From Macrotis lagotis (lineage: Eukaryota > Chordata > Mammalia > Peramelemorphia > Peramelidae), in assembly GCF_037893015.1 (NCBI RefSeq), contig NC_133663.1, positions 3,981,378 through 4,045,377 of the forward strand: a DNA stretch of 64,000 bases. The letters are read 5' to 3'. Position 1 is the first letter of the stretch. Each line of letters starts with the position of its first letter. A model generated the notes under the pieces. The model was not told where the DNA came from, did no database searches, and was given only the letters and a program-made list of their open reading frames with translations. Of the stretch, positions 46,320 to 57,113 are shown piece by piece. A program made the position numbers and the translations under genes.

Positions 46320-47100
46320 AGAAAGGGGAGCTTTTAGACCAGCCAAGGAGGCAGAGGAGCAGGACAAAGTACCACTGGCTTCTACAATTATTCCACAAAA
46401 ATCTACAAAATGCACCCAACTGGGTCCTGAAGAGGTCATCTAAGGAAAAATCACAGTGAGTCTTTTACTAGCCCGAGTCAGCATAGGGAGACAGAAAAGT
46501 TGAAGAGACCAGTCCAGGACTTGCCTGTGACTGTATACCAGAACAAGATGTCCCTGCACATCCTAGCTCCAGCATAGAGGGGGCTTATAGAGGGTGCTCA
46601 TTGACATTTCAGTTGCTCCCTACACAAGATTGGGACACAGATCCAGGGTGGACTAAGGAGGAATCACCATGAACTCATGGATGCAGGGTTGTCACAGGTT
46701 CTGGGCTGTGGAGAGAGTACAGAAGCAAGTCTCAGCTATGTGGTAGAAAAAGGTCTCTGATCGTTTCTCCAGTAACTAACCAGGGAAGAAAGCTAGGACC
46801 CAAAGGAAACCTGAAGTTTTGTCATTGAATTTGGAGAGTTTTATGATTAGTTGATAGGCTGATTCCAGGAGCAGTCTACTAAAATCCAACCAGTGGAAAG
46901 GTCACAGTTGTGCTGCTTAGACCCATGTCCAGGTCAGGAAACTTCCGGGACTCAGAGCAGGATGATAAAGCTTGAACTTTATCAGATTGCTTTGGAATTA
47001 TTGAAAGCTTCTAGATCCCCAGTCTGAGTTGTTCCTGAGATCCTGGAATAGTATATCAATCCTTTGAGAAGGTAGCAGATGAACCGAAGAGGACACAAAT
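46320..47100 (+). mobile_element. Probable L1 5' UTR segment
   Basis: Text such as CTCCAGTAACTAACCAGGGAAG, GTTTTGTCATTGAATTTGGAG, CAGGTCAGGAAACTTCCGGGAC and TGAGATCCTGGAATAGTATATC resembles, in order, what I recall of marsupial L1 5' UTRs. It directly precedes L1 ORF2 pieces, which supports the call. Confidence 0.45.
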
Positions 47101-47104
47101 GACA

Positions 47105-47590
47105 GTACCAACAACAGCCCACTTTGTTATCCATTCCCCTTTGATGGATATTCCCTTAGTTTCTATTTCTTTGCCACCACAAACAGGGCTGCTATGAACA
47201 TTTTTGTAGATGATATTTTTACCTTTTTTACATCATCTCTTCAGGGTGTAGACCCAGCAGTGGTGTTGCTGGATCAAAGGGGATGCACATTTTTGTTGCC
47301 TTTTGGGCATAATTCCAAACTGCTCTCCAGAAAGGTTGGATGAGTTCACAGCTCCACCAACAATGCATTAGTGTCCCAGATTTCCCACATCCTTTCCAGC
47401 ATTGATCATTGTCCTTTTCTGGTCATATTAGTCACTATGAGAGGTCTGAGGTGGTACCTCAAAGGTGTTTTAATTTGCATTTCTCTAATAATTAGTGATT
47501 TAGAGCAATTTTTCATATGATTATGAATTGCTTTGATTTCTTCATCTGTGAATTGCCTTTGCATATCCTTTGATAAACCCAAAGAGTCCA
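47105..47590 (-). mobile_element. L1 LINE ORF2 3' segment, reverse orientation
   Basis: The + strand has TTTCTTTGCCACCACAAACAG, GTGGTGTTGCTGGATCAAAG, CTGAGGTGGTACCTCAAAGG and TTTAATTTGCATTTCTCTAA, the reverse of the last ~0.5 kb of ORF2. No T-run (A tail) at 47.1 kb, so the true 3' end is absent. It abuts a segment in the other orientation at about 47590. Confidence 0.8.
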
Positions 47591-47612
47591 GCTATTGGGA
47601 TAAAAATCCTCT

Positions 47613-47766
47613 TTTTTTAAAGGATTTTTGCAAGGCAAATGGGGTTAAGTGGCTTGCCCAAGACCACACAGCTAGGTAATTATTAAGTATTTGAGACCAG
47701 ATTTGAACTCAGGTACTCCTGACTCCAGAGCCAGTGCTCTATCCACTTTGCCATCTAGCTGCCCCT
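47613..47766 (-). repeat. tRNA-headed CORE-SINE inserted in L1
   Basis: Reverse copy; AAAAATCCTCT (47602-47612) and AAAAACCCTCT (47767-47777) flank it. GTACCTGAG variant. Inserted close to the inversion junction of the L1. Confidence 0.9.
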
Positions 47767-48010
47767 AAAAACCCTCTCTTGATAAAAACTGTTGGGAAAA
47801 TTGGAAGTTAGTATGGCAGAAACTTAGATTAGACCAACACCTCACACCCTATACCAAGATAAGATCCAAATGGATACAGGATTTAGACATAAAAAACAAT
47901 ACTATAAGCAAATTAGAAGATCAAGGACTAGTTTACCTGTCAGATCTATGGAAAGGGGAACAGTTTATGACCAAGGAAGAGATGAAGAACATCATTAAAA
48001 ATACACTAGA

Positions 48011-48168
48011 GGGACAGCTAGGTGACATAGTGGATAGAGTACTGGCCCTGGAGTCAGGAGTACTTGAGTTCAAATCTGGCCTCATGCACCTAATAATTAC
48101 CTAGCTGTGTGGCCTTGGGCAAGCCACTTAACCCCATTGCCTTGCAAAAAAATCCCTAAAATAAAATA
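48011..48168 (+). repeat. tRNA-headed CORE-SINE inserted in L1
   Basis: Head GGGACAGCTAGGTGACATAG to tail AAAATCCCTAAAATAAAATA. Flanks AAATACACTAGA (47999-48010) and AAATAAACTAGA (48169-48180). Removing it restores the L1 text CACTAGATAATTTTGATTGC. Confidence 0.92.
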
Positions 48169-48330
48169 AAATAAACTAGATAATTTTGATTGCATTAAAT
48201 TGAAAGGCTTTTACACAGACAAAACCATTATAACCAAGATAAAAAGAAATGTAGTAAATTGGGAAACAGTTTTTATGACTAGTGTTTATGACAAAAGGAC
48301 TCATCTCTAAAAATACCCAAGGAAAGTTTT

Positions 48331-48560
48331 AAAGAAAAACACAATTGAGGCACAACTTGAACCAGAGGTTTTGGAAGAAATAAAGAGGTAAGAAGATCAA
48401 CCTGAGATTATAAATAAATGGAAGCACTAGAAGAAAAAGGAAAAAAAAAACCCACAAAAGAACTATGGAAATAAAATGGAAAAGGGAATGAGCTGCTTGG
48501 CCCAAGAAGAACAGAAATTTCCCTAAGCAACATGGAATGACAGATCAAATAGAACAGCAC
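48331..48560 (+). mobile_element. A-rich segment, possibly L1
   Basis: Purine-rich sequence (GAAGAAATAAAGAGGTAAGAAG, GGAAGCACTAGAAGAAAAAGG) of the kind found around L1 ORF1. It follows the L1 piece directly but I cannot place it exactly. Confidence 0.3.
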
Positions 48561-48584
48561 AAGAACTGAGGGAGGTAGAGTTTA

Positions 48585-48745
48585 TCTTATGTCCATTTTA
48601 TAGATGAAGAAATTGAGACTGAGACAAGTGATATGGCTTATCCAGAGTCATACGTCTAATAAGTATTTGAGGCAGAATTTGAACTCTGATCTTCCTGCCT
48701 CCCCATCCCACCAAGTCCATCATTATCTCTATTCCACTATGCTAC
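48585..48745 (-). repeat. MIR-type SINE fragment
   Basis: TTTTATAGATGAAGAAATTGAG, TCCAGAGTCATACGTCTAAT and GGCAGAATTTGAACTCTGATC read as a reverse copy. Confidence 0.6.
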
Positions 48746-48999
48746 CCTTTAGTTGCTGATGAAGGATGGCAGTCATCATTGTCACCCAAAGTCTTCCCCA
48801 GGTCTCTCATCCCAGCATGATTATGACTAGGTAGAGAGAGAGGAAGAACATTGAAGATCCAATGGTAGAGTCTTATGAAAACCCAGAGGCAGAAAACTGG
48901 ACCAGTCATCAAGGTATGAATTCAATTACACCCTCAGAGGGGCCTTCAGAAATGGTGGCTGGACACCAAGAGCTCATCTAACAGCAATTTGAATCCATT

Positions 49000-49345
49000 G
49001 ACCAGGACATGTCAGCAGTCATTCAGTCCAACAAAGGATTCCCCACTATGATCCATTCACCAGGTGGATACCCACTCTCTGCATGAAGACCTCCAAGGAA
49101 GAAGAATCTGCCCTTCTTTGATGGAACTGTTGGGCAAGTGTAATTGTTAGAGTCTCCCCTCACCCAAGACAAAGCCTTAATCTGCATTTATGCAACTTCC
49201 AACCATTGCTGCATGTTTTACCTTCTAGGACCAAGCAAAGTCACTTTGATTTCTCCTCTCAATGGAGAGTCCTCCAAATATTTGAAGAGAATTCTTATGT
49301 CCCTCCTGAGTAAACATGTCCAGTTCTTTCAATTAATATAATAAG
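49000..49345 (+). repeat. CR1/L3-type LINE fragment
   Basis: GCATGAAGACCTCCAAGGAAG, TAATTGTTAGAGTCTCCCC, TGCAACTTCCAACCATTGC and GTCCTCCAAATATTTGAAGAG match the conserved 3' region of CR1/L3 elements in order. Confidence 0.6.
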
Positions 49346-50150
49346 GGAGAACTGGTTCTTTTATAATATAATAAGAGAACAGGTTCTTTTCCCATCATTA
49401 TAATACAATATTGTAAATAAATCCAATTACAATTCTGCCTTACAAAATGGACAAAAGTACCAAATTTGGAGCAATTTATTGAAGGTCAGGACATTGAAGG
49501 CAGAGAAGGGAGATAGTGTGAAGGGTAGATATTAAAGGATAAGATTGAATTAAGTTGGATTAATAAGTCAGAGATATCTCTGGGCAATGTGTGGGCTCAC
49601 ACTGGGTTCTCTAAGAATTCACCACTTCTGTGTGAAGGGAGACCTCAGAAAGTTCTAAACCCCAAAGTTCAATAAAATCATCTCATCCTAAACTTGGTTT
49701 GGGGGGAGGCAACTCCACCAATTAGGGAAGCCACTCCTGGTGGAAAGATCCATAACCCTTTGTCCGCAAAAGCTGCTGTCCAGTAGGAGCTGGAGGGTTG
49801 GGGGGGGGGGGCTGAGTGGGATGCTTCAGGACAGGAAGAAAAGGGAAAGAATACCTTAAGAGGAAAAATATGGCTGGAAAGCAGATGAGGCCACTTTGGA
49901 ACTAATATGAGCTTGTTTCATGTTAGCTAAGAGCTAAGAGAGTTGGGTAATACTTTGCCATTAGCATTTTTCCCTCCAGTAAGAGCTGAGAGGTTTGTGG
50001 GAGCAATGATTGAAGACTCCTTCCCTCTGAGATTCCCAGATTCCGTGATTTGTTGCTAATGGGGAGAACTGGTGCCATTAGTACATCTTTGGACTAGCCC
50101 TGGTTAGTTCTTTCAATCCCTCTGCTGGGATGCCATTTGACTGCTCCTGT
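49346..50150. other. Intergenic, no feature recognised
   Basis: Two near copies of an ATAATATAATAAGAGAAC-type unit lie at 49337-49386 (short local duplication). A G-run occurs at 49799-49810. Confidence 0.4.
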
Positions 50151-50205
50151 GTGAGCTCTCTCCCCCTCCCCTCTCCCCTCTCCCCTCTCCCCTCCCCCCA
50201 GCCCC
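50150..50205. repeat. (CCCCTCT)n pyrimidine tract
   Basis: Four or five CCCCTCT-like units in an unbroken pyrimidine stretch. The complementary G-rich strand can form triplex or G-quadruplex structures. Confidence 0.9.
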
Positions 50206-50824
50206 AATCCCAAGCCAGCACCTTCTCCAGATGAACATTTTTCTTGCAGAGCCAGAACTGTCATTGATACAGTTTTGTCTTGAGGCCCAGAATTCTGGGA
50301 GAAGGGATGTGTTTCCTCCTCTGACATGGCTGGCTAGTAGCCCAGACCGAATGGGGTGGGACCACTGTACTGGGAGTCATTACCTCCCACCTTGTGAAAA
50401 TGTTCCTTGTGTCAGCATTGACTTTGGAGGAAGGCGCTTCGTCGATCCTGATAAGTGTGAACCTGTACAGAAACTCAAGTGAAAGGTGTATTTGCTGAGA
50501 TATTGGTATAATGGGGAGGGCTGGCCAATGAGGACCAGGCCTCAGACAATGATTTGACTCTCCTTTACTGCTGGGATATATAGAGCATGAACAGATATTC
50601 CCTTTCTCCTCCCAATTCAATCTGTGAAATGCTGGAAGCTGATTCCAACCATCAGGCCTTGGACTTTGTCTTTTGTGAGGAGGAAGAACTTTCTAATTGA
50701 CCTTAGGACCAGGAGGACTGAAGACTTAGATGCCACTGATCCAAAAGAATAGACCTGGTGATTTCCCTTGACAAGGAGACATGAAATCTTAATTTGAAGT
50801 CATCAGGAATGAGAGACCCATTAA

Positions 50825-51300
50825 GTGGTCACCCTTCTTTGAGAAAGCTCTAGTTATTAAAAGATTTTCTCTTATTTCAAGCCAAAATATACCTCTCTGC
50901 AGCTTCTTTCCCCTACTCTTATCACTTGAGGTCAAATTTCTCTCACTTAAGTCTTTCAAATAGATGAAGGCAGCTGTCCAACTATCCCCAGAACGTCCCT
51001 CCATCTAATGTATCCTACAGTCCTCATCATCTGAGTCACTGTTTTCTGGAAAACTCCAGTTTGACAAGGTTTCTTCTCAAGGGAGGCACCCCCAACTGAA
51101 TACAGCCTTCTAGGAGCATTCTGAACTGGAGTGGATCCAGTGGGAGGGACTGGCTCCTCTCAGATCTGGAACATTCTGCCTCTCACTGCAAATTAAGATG
51201 GCAGTCCCATTGTTGATTGGTACACCACCCCATTGACCTACACCATCGGATTTACAGCCAGCAAAACCCGATATGTCCTGAACATGTGAACCATTCATTA
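50825..51300 (+). repeat. CR1/L3-type LINE, long copy
   Basis: GCTCTAGTTATTAAAAGATT, CTCTCTGCAGCTTCTTTCCCC, CAAATAGATGAAGGCAGCTG, CCCCCAACTGAATACAGCC, CCTCTCAGATCTGGAACATTC and CACCACCCCATTGACCTACAC follow the 3' half of CR1/L3 in order over about 475 bases. Confidence 0.7.
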
Positions 51301-51770
51301 GTCATGCACAAACACAAAAGTTGCGTTCAATAAAGTTAAATGCGAGAATCAGGGAACTTGAAAGAAGGAAAAAACCCCAGGAGTTCAGATAATTACTTGA
51401 TAATTTCATTTATGCTATAAAATGTCAGAGGGCTCTTACTCTCTTGTGGCTGGTGAAACGCTTCTGGGAGAAGTATACCAGTGTACTTTATTAAAGAAAT
51501 AAATTTATAATCTGAGCCATCATCTTTTGCTTTAAAAATGAGAGGTCCGGTGTAGCTCTGTTCTAACTCTGGGAAGTCTAGACTCAGGCCATGCAAGTAG
51601 CCACCATTTTGCCTCTACTGTTCAAATGCACATTCAGGAATTTTAAATGTGGACAGTTTTATTGTGTAATATATAGCTTGCGGGCAATCTGATGATATAT
51701 TTAAATAGCATGTGGTTGGTGCTGCAGGGATAATTCCAAAGATTTTCACAGAATCAAAAGTAAAGGATGT
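51301..51770. other. Repeat-free block, possible conserved element
   Basis: No family recognised. It has unusual CpGs for the area (AAGTTGCGTTC, AATGCGAGAATC, GTCCGGTGTAG, CTTGCGGGC) and AT-rich cores (TAATTACTTGATAATTTC). Confidence 0.3.
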
Positions 51771-51774
51771 TCGA

Positions 51775-51935
51775 GGTCTAGATTCTTAGGAATTGGAAGT
51801 TGGGAAGGAGCTGGTCTAACATAAGGATCCAGATGCCCAAAATGATTTGCCCAATCATTTAGATAGTCAATGGCAGAGATAAAACTTGAGAATTAGTCTT
51901 TTGATTTCAAATTTAGTGATATCCCCATAATGCAC
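51775..51935 (-). repeat. MIR-type SINE fragment
   Basis: GGTCTAGATTCTTAGGAATTG, GATTTGCCCAATCATTTAG and AATGGCAGAGATAAAACTTG. Strongly diverged. Confidence 0.4.
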
Positions 51936-51969
51936 TGATGTTAGTAAGCAAGATATAATGAAAAAAAAG

Positions 51970-52215
51970 GTTATTGTTATTGCTGCTGTTTCATATCCAT
52001 CTCTTCATGAGCCCATTTGGGGTTTTCTTTGCAGAAATCCTGGAGTGCTTTGCTATTTCCTTCTCCAGTTCATTTTACAGATAAGAAAACTGAGGCAAAC
52101 AGAGTGAAGGGACTTGCTCAGGGTCACACAGCTAGTAAGGATCTGAGGTGGAATTTGAATTCAGATCTTCCTAATTCCAGGCCCAGGACTCAGTATGCTG
52201 AGCCGACTAGCTGAC
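51970..52215 (-). repeat. SINE with BovB/RTE-like 3' end
   Basis: The + strand starts with TTATTGTTATTGCTGCTG, then CATGAGCCCATTTGGGG, TTTGCTATTTCCTTCTCC, AACTGAGGCAAACAGAGTG and GGTCACACAGCTAGTAAGG. Same type as 35692-35938, with a more decayed head. Confidence 0.78.
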
Positions 52216-52409
52216 ATATACTTGTGATGAAGTAAAAGGATCTGAGTTTAAAGCCTGCTATTCCTAACTGTGTGACTTGGAGCTAATCATTTTGAACTCT
52301 GAGGTAGAGGTACCTTGTGGAGACACTGAAGGGGTTGGATCAGCGGCCCAGGTGCCTCTCCCTCGTTTAGACTGTCATCCTTTTATGTTGTGTTTATTGA
52401 GAACATCTG

Positions 52410-52571
52410 TTTTTTTTTTTTTTTAGTTGTTTTTTGCAAGGCAATGGGGTTAAGTGGCTTGCCCAAGGCCACACAGCTAGGTAATTATTTAAGTGTCTGA
52501 GGCTGGATTTGAACTCAGGTACTCCTGACTCTAGGGCTGGTGCTTTATCCACTGCACCACCTAGCCGCCCC
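52410..52571 (-). repeat. tRNA-headed CORE-SINE
   Basis: A T-run of about 16 bases marks the A tail, followed by GCAAGGCAATGGGGTTAAG and ending at head complement CACCTAGCCGCCCC. TGAGAACAT (52398-52406 and 52572-52580) is the visible core of the target duplication. Confidence 0.88.
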
Positions 52572-52779
52572 TGAGAACATGTTTTGACCCAGGAAGACTT
52601 GCCATGCAGCGGAAAGCTCTCATTGGGTTCACTTTGCAGGAGTTTGTTTTTCTGTTTTACTCACCCATTTTGCAGGTTCAGCCTGATATGATGAGAATGA
52701 TGTTAATGAGATGGAGAAGGATTTCCCATGAATGGGGACATAAGCCTTTTTTTTTTTTCAAATTATTCTATAGAGCAAC

Positions 52780-52950
52780 TTTTTTTTAGGGTTTTTTTTT
52801 TTTAGGATTTTTGCAAGGCAATAAATGGGGTTAAGTGGCTTGCCCAAGGCCACACGGCTAGGTAATTATTAAATGTCTGAGACCGGATTTGAACCCAGGT
52901 ACTCCTAACTCCAGGGCTGGTGCTCTATCTACTGCACCACCTAGCCACCC
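52780..52950 (-). repeat. tRNA-headed CORE-SINE with perfect 12-bp duplication
   Basis: CTATAGAGCAAC flanks it at 52768-52779 and 52951-52962. Long T-rich start; a small insertion (AATA) interrupts GCAATAAATGGGG. GTACCTGGG variant. Confidence 0.93.
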
Positions 52951-53299
52951 CTATAGAGCAACCTTCTGAAACTATATTTCACATTCTGAAACTGACCAGA
53001 TGTAAATCAGGATTTAAATTTTATTTTTGGAAAAGGATCTTGGTTTTTAAAAGAGAGAATAGATCTTATGGCATCCATTTTCCAGGATCTTTTCTCATCC
53101 ACTAAAAACTAAAACCATACTCTATTGGAGTTTGTCCTGTTTAATCTGTGTCTAGGACATTCCATATCATATTAAGGTCACCCAAAGATACTGGTCATGA
53201 AGCTCATATCATTTTGCTGTCAATTATATTCCAAAATTAAGTCACTAAGTATTCCTTCCATACTCACTGTGTACTCTTCTCCACCTCTATATAGGTGGC

Positions 53300-53545
53300 C
53301 ATTCTGAGGCTGACAATGATGGTGGAGTCCCTGCCCCAATTCACCACCTCACCTAAATCGCAGCCACTGCTCCCTTCCCTTCCCACTGACTTGCCAAAAT
53401 TCTCCAACTTCACCCAGTTGCCATGTTCTTCCCTTTTCTCTTCCTCAAGTGTGTCTCTGTCTATTCAAATGTAAACTCCTCCAGGGTTGGGGTCATTTTC
53501 CTCTTCTTTTTATATTTCTAATGCTTGGCACAATGCCACATGCTT
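53300..53545 (+). repeat. L2-type LINE fragment
   Basis: CACTGACTTGCCAAAATTCTC, CAAATGTAAACTCCTCCAGG, TTTTTATATTTCTAATGC and TTGGCACAATGCCACATGC fit the L2 3' end. Confidence 0.45.
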
Positions 53546-53632
53546 GGAGAACATGTACCAAGAACTAAGCCTTCTTCACTTTTCCACACATTATGGTGGT
53601 TATTCTCTTCTGTCTGCTTAAGAGAGGTCAAT

Positions 53633-54498
53633 GTTTATTTTATTCAATTTATTTATTTTGAGTTTTACAATTTTCCCCTAATCTTGCTTCCCTTCCCCCA
53701 CCCCCCACAGAAGGCAGTCTGTTAGCATTTAACATTGTTTCCTTGGTATACATTGATCTCAGTTGAATGTGATGAGAGAGAAATCATATCCTTAAGGAAG
53801 AAAATAAAGTAGAAGAGATAGCAAAATTACATAAGATAATGGGTTTTTTTCTCCTAAATTGAAGGTAAAGTCTTTGGTATTTGTTCAAACTCCACAATTC
53901 TTTCTCTGGATACAGATGGTATTCTCCATTGCAGACAGTCCGAAATTGTCCCTGATTTCTGCACTGATGGAATGAGCAAGTCCATCAAGGTTGATCATCA
54001 CCCCCATGTTGATGTTAGGGTGCACAGTGTTCTTCTGGTTCTGCTCATTTCACTCAGCATCAGTTCATGCAAATACATCCAGGCTTCTCTGAATTCCCAT
54101 CCTTCCTGGTTTCTAATAGAATGTACAAATGGCACAATTCATTAAGCCATTCCCCTATTGATGGACATTCACTCAATTTCCAATTCTTTGCCACCACAAA
54201 CAGAGCTGCTATGAATGTTTTTGTACAAGTGATGTTTTTACCCTTTTTTCATCATCTCTTCAGGGTATAGACCCAGTAGTAGTATTGCTGGATGAAAGGA
54301 TATGCATGTTATTGTTGCCATTTGGGGCTAATTCCAAATTGCTCTCCAGAAATGTTGGATGAGTTCACAGCTCCACCAACAATGCATTAGTGTCCCAGAT
54401 TTCCCACATCCCTTCCAACATTGATCATGGTCCTTTCTGGTCATATTGGCCAGTCTGAGAGGTGCGAGGTGGTACCTTGGAGATGCTTTAATTTGCAT
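53633..54498 (-). mobile_element. 5'-truncated L1 LINE with target duplication
   Basis: Reverse L1: 3' UTR from 53633 (TTTATTTTATTCAATTTATT), ORF2 end at about 54130-54498 (GATGGACATTCACTCAATTTC, GAGTTCACAGCTCCACCAAC). TAAGAGAGGTCAAT (53619-53632) and TAAGAGGGGTCAAT (54499-54512) flank it. A complete 3' end with a 5' truncation is the usual outcome of L1 retrotransposition. Reading frames are broken. Confidence 0.88.
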
Positions 54499-54613
54499 TA
54501 AGAGGGGTCAATCTTATGATAATTCTAACTCCCTTGCCAAGGCTAAAATTTCCTGTTTAGTACACATGGCTAGGATGAGATCTTTGTTCTGTATTAACAT
54601 AGCTTGAAGAGAT

Positions 54614-54912
54614 AGGGCAGCTAGGTGGCACATTGAATTAAGCACTGGCCTTGGAGTCAGGAAGAGGGGAGTGTGAATACAGTCTCAGGCACTTGACACT
54701 TACTGTGTGACCTTGGGTAAGTCACTTCACCCTGACTGCCTCACATCCAGGACCATCTCCAGTCATCCTGATTCATATCTTTCCACTGGACTCAGCTGAC
54801 TCTGGAGGAGAAAGTGAGGCTTAGCATAGGCCCCCTCCCATGTGCTTGTCATGGTATTACCTCCCCTGATGTCACAGTCTTCTCCATAAACAAAGACAAC
54901 CATCACCATCAT
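54614..54912 (+). repeat. Long SINE with GAAGGAC-type 3' region
   Basis: Head AGGGCAGCTAGGTGGCACAT, CORE part, then CATCCAGGACCATCTCCAG, GACTCTGGAGGAGAAAGTGAG, CATGTGCTTGTCATGG and TCACCATCATC at the end. CTTGAAGAGAT (54603-54613) and CTTGAAAAGAGT (54913-54924) look like target duplications. Confidence 0.8.
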
Positions 54913-54999
54913 CTTGAAAAGAGTGTGAATTTTACTCATTTTAGTTATCATTTGTTGAATCATGATCTTGATAATATCAGTGTTCTATATTGTCCAGTC

Positions 55000-56950
55000 A
55001 TTACTTCACTATTGAAGTTAAAACTTGAAGTCATCCCCTTCCTTTGCCTTGGTTTTTAAAAGAGAGAACAAACAGATCAAATGTGGAAGAGTTATCTCTG
55101 GCTCCTGGTCTATACAGCTACACTGAGTTATAGGGGCTGTATAGGTGTTTGAGGAGGCTGAATCACTGGAGGATAGACTCTTTAATGATCTCCCAAACTT
55201 TACCTTTGATGGAATCCTCATCCAGCATAATACTACAAGTTTGAAGGTGACTTATAAGTCTCTCAATAGAGTTGACTCTCTAATGAAACCAAGAGATTTC
55301 CACTTCTGTATTTGTGTGTGTTGTCAGGGTGTATGCGTGTGCATGTTGGGGATGGGTAACCCTTGGGTATACTATGAATCTGAAGAGGCAAATCATTATG
55401 CTTTGGAGATTTAGAACCCTGGAAAAGAGAGGAAAGTTGTCATGACTATTTAAGCCTTGGTTCCAAGCCTTTCGTATTCTGAATTCTTTGTCAGTATCCA
55501 GATAGAAATTACAGTAAACTGAGGCATAAAATTCCTAGCCTATTTAATTTATTATTAAGGATAGCAATTACTAATAAAATGAGACTCCTGACTCCTCAGT
55601 CAGCCAGAAAGAGCACAAGGTGAGGTAAAGTAACCTTTTCGTGGTTTTTGTGGGAAGCACAGAACTAATAGTAGGACACATCATAAATGGAAAATTATAT
55701 GATTGGTTACAAAGTCTGAAATGTCACAGATGATTGAAAATATGTGATAGAATGAAAATCTGGAAAGCAGGGCTAGCAACAACCCCCTACTGGTTCTACG
55801 TAAAGCTCGTTTGTAGTAGCCACACGCATAGATCCAGTCACAATGATATCAGATCAAACTTTCATGAAGGACATCCAATTTTGTAAAGAAAACAGACTTC
55901 CTGGTGCCCACCTGCATCTTTCGAAGCTAGTTAGCAAGCTGAAATCTCTCTCTTAATTGTACATGGGTATACAAGGCTTGTTAATAAGATAACAAATCTC
56001 TCTTAATTAATTGTGCATGGACAGTAAGATATGTAGAGATAATATATTTCTTTGACTTGAGGTGATTAATGAGACAACAGTTCAGAGGGGAAGGCTGAAC
56101 TTCTGAACTTACAAGCAAGTCTTAGGCTATTACAAAATAGAATTAATTACAAAAGAATTAAATATAAAATATAAAATCAACATTTGGTTTATTCGTCAGG
56201 GGAAAAAATTGTTTCATATGCAGTGTATTATTATCTTAAGTCCTTTCAAGGAGCTAAAGGTTATTTTGTTGTTGCTGTTTCTGTAGAGAATTAGATAAGA
56301 GTCAAATTCGGGTGTTTCTCAGGGGAAAAATCAAGATGGAGGCATGAACCAAAGTGATTCTATAACAAGTTCCCAAGAGTAAAACCAGTTCGAATAAACA
56401 TAAAAATCTTCTGCTTCAGGTCACAGGTTGCACAAACACATCCTTTCAATTTGGTCTGTCTCATAGTAGAACCAGAAACATTAACATAAATATATCAAGG
56501 AACTCTGGGTTAAGGTATATGCCCTTCTTATTGGATTCCATATTTAGTGAAGAAGGAAACTTGGATATTCTCAAGTCTGAGTTATCTAAGTGTCTTTACT
56601 GAGGAGGAAACAGAGTGGGTAGAGAACTGATATATTCTATTACCCACTAGTATATCCTTATACTAAAAACAGTGGAGTGGGGAGTCAAAGCACAGACCTC
56701 TAAATCCTGTCTTTACTCTTTCAAATGTTCTCCTGCCTGGAAAGAGTGGGAGAAAACAACAAACACAGGAAAATGACAAGCATATGAGAGAGAAACTCAG
56801 CATTTCAGTAACTTCCTCACTTTGATGTCAGGTATCCTAAAGTTCCCATAATCCCGTGTGTCTTTTTGGACATTCTCCCAACCGGCTAATCTCATAAGTG
56901 TGAATGAGCCAAGAAGTCATTTAATTCAACTCACCTATGAAAAGGATCTT
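55000..56950. other. Unassigned AT-rich stretch
   Basis: No gene, SINE or LINE recognised in nearly 2 kb. A local duplication occurs at 55945-56010 (AATCTCTCTCTTAATTGTACATGG versus AATCTCTCTTAATTAATTGTGCATGG, written here only as the shared AATCTCTCTTAATT core). The last part (56880-56955) joins the sequence after the SINE at 57131 as one old CR1/L3-like repeat. Confidence 0.35.
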
Positions 56951-56970
56951 TTTAAAAAAATCCTCAAATA

Positions 56971-57113
56971 GGGCAGCTAGGCGCTGTAGTGACTAGAGCA
57001 CTGGCCCTGGAGTCAGGAGTACCTGAGTTCAAATCCGACCTCAGACACTTAATAATTACCTAGCTGTGTGGCCTTGGGCAAGCCACTTAACCCATTTGCC
57101 TTGCAAACATTAA
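56971..57113 (+). repeat. tRNA-headed CORE-SINE with perfect duplication, inside an older repeat
   Basis: AAAAAAATCCTCAAATA flanks it (56954-56970 and 57114-57130). GTACCTGAG variant. It splits an older CR1/L3-like copy (56890-57270: ATTTAATTCAACTCACC before it, GGATAACTTGAATTGTTAGG after it). Confidence 0.94.

Larger units (their letters stand above)
47591..48330 (+). mobile_element. L1 LINE ORF2 segment, forward orientation, split by two SINEs
   Basis: TTGGGATAAAAATCCTCT, ACACCTCACACCCTATACCAA, GATCCAAATGGATACAGGA, then GATAATTTTGATTGCATTAA and AGGACTCATCTCTAAA. This part lies just before the 47105-47590 segment in L1 order, so the two together look like one element with an inverted 5' part. 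Confidence 0.8.
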
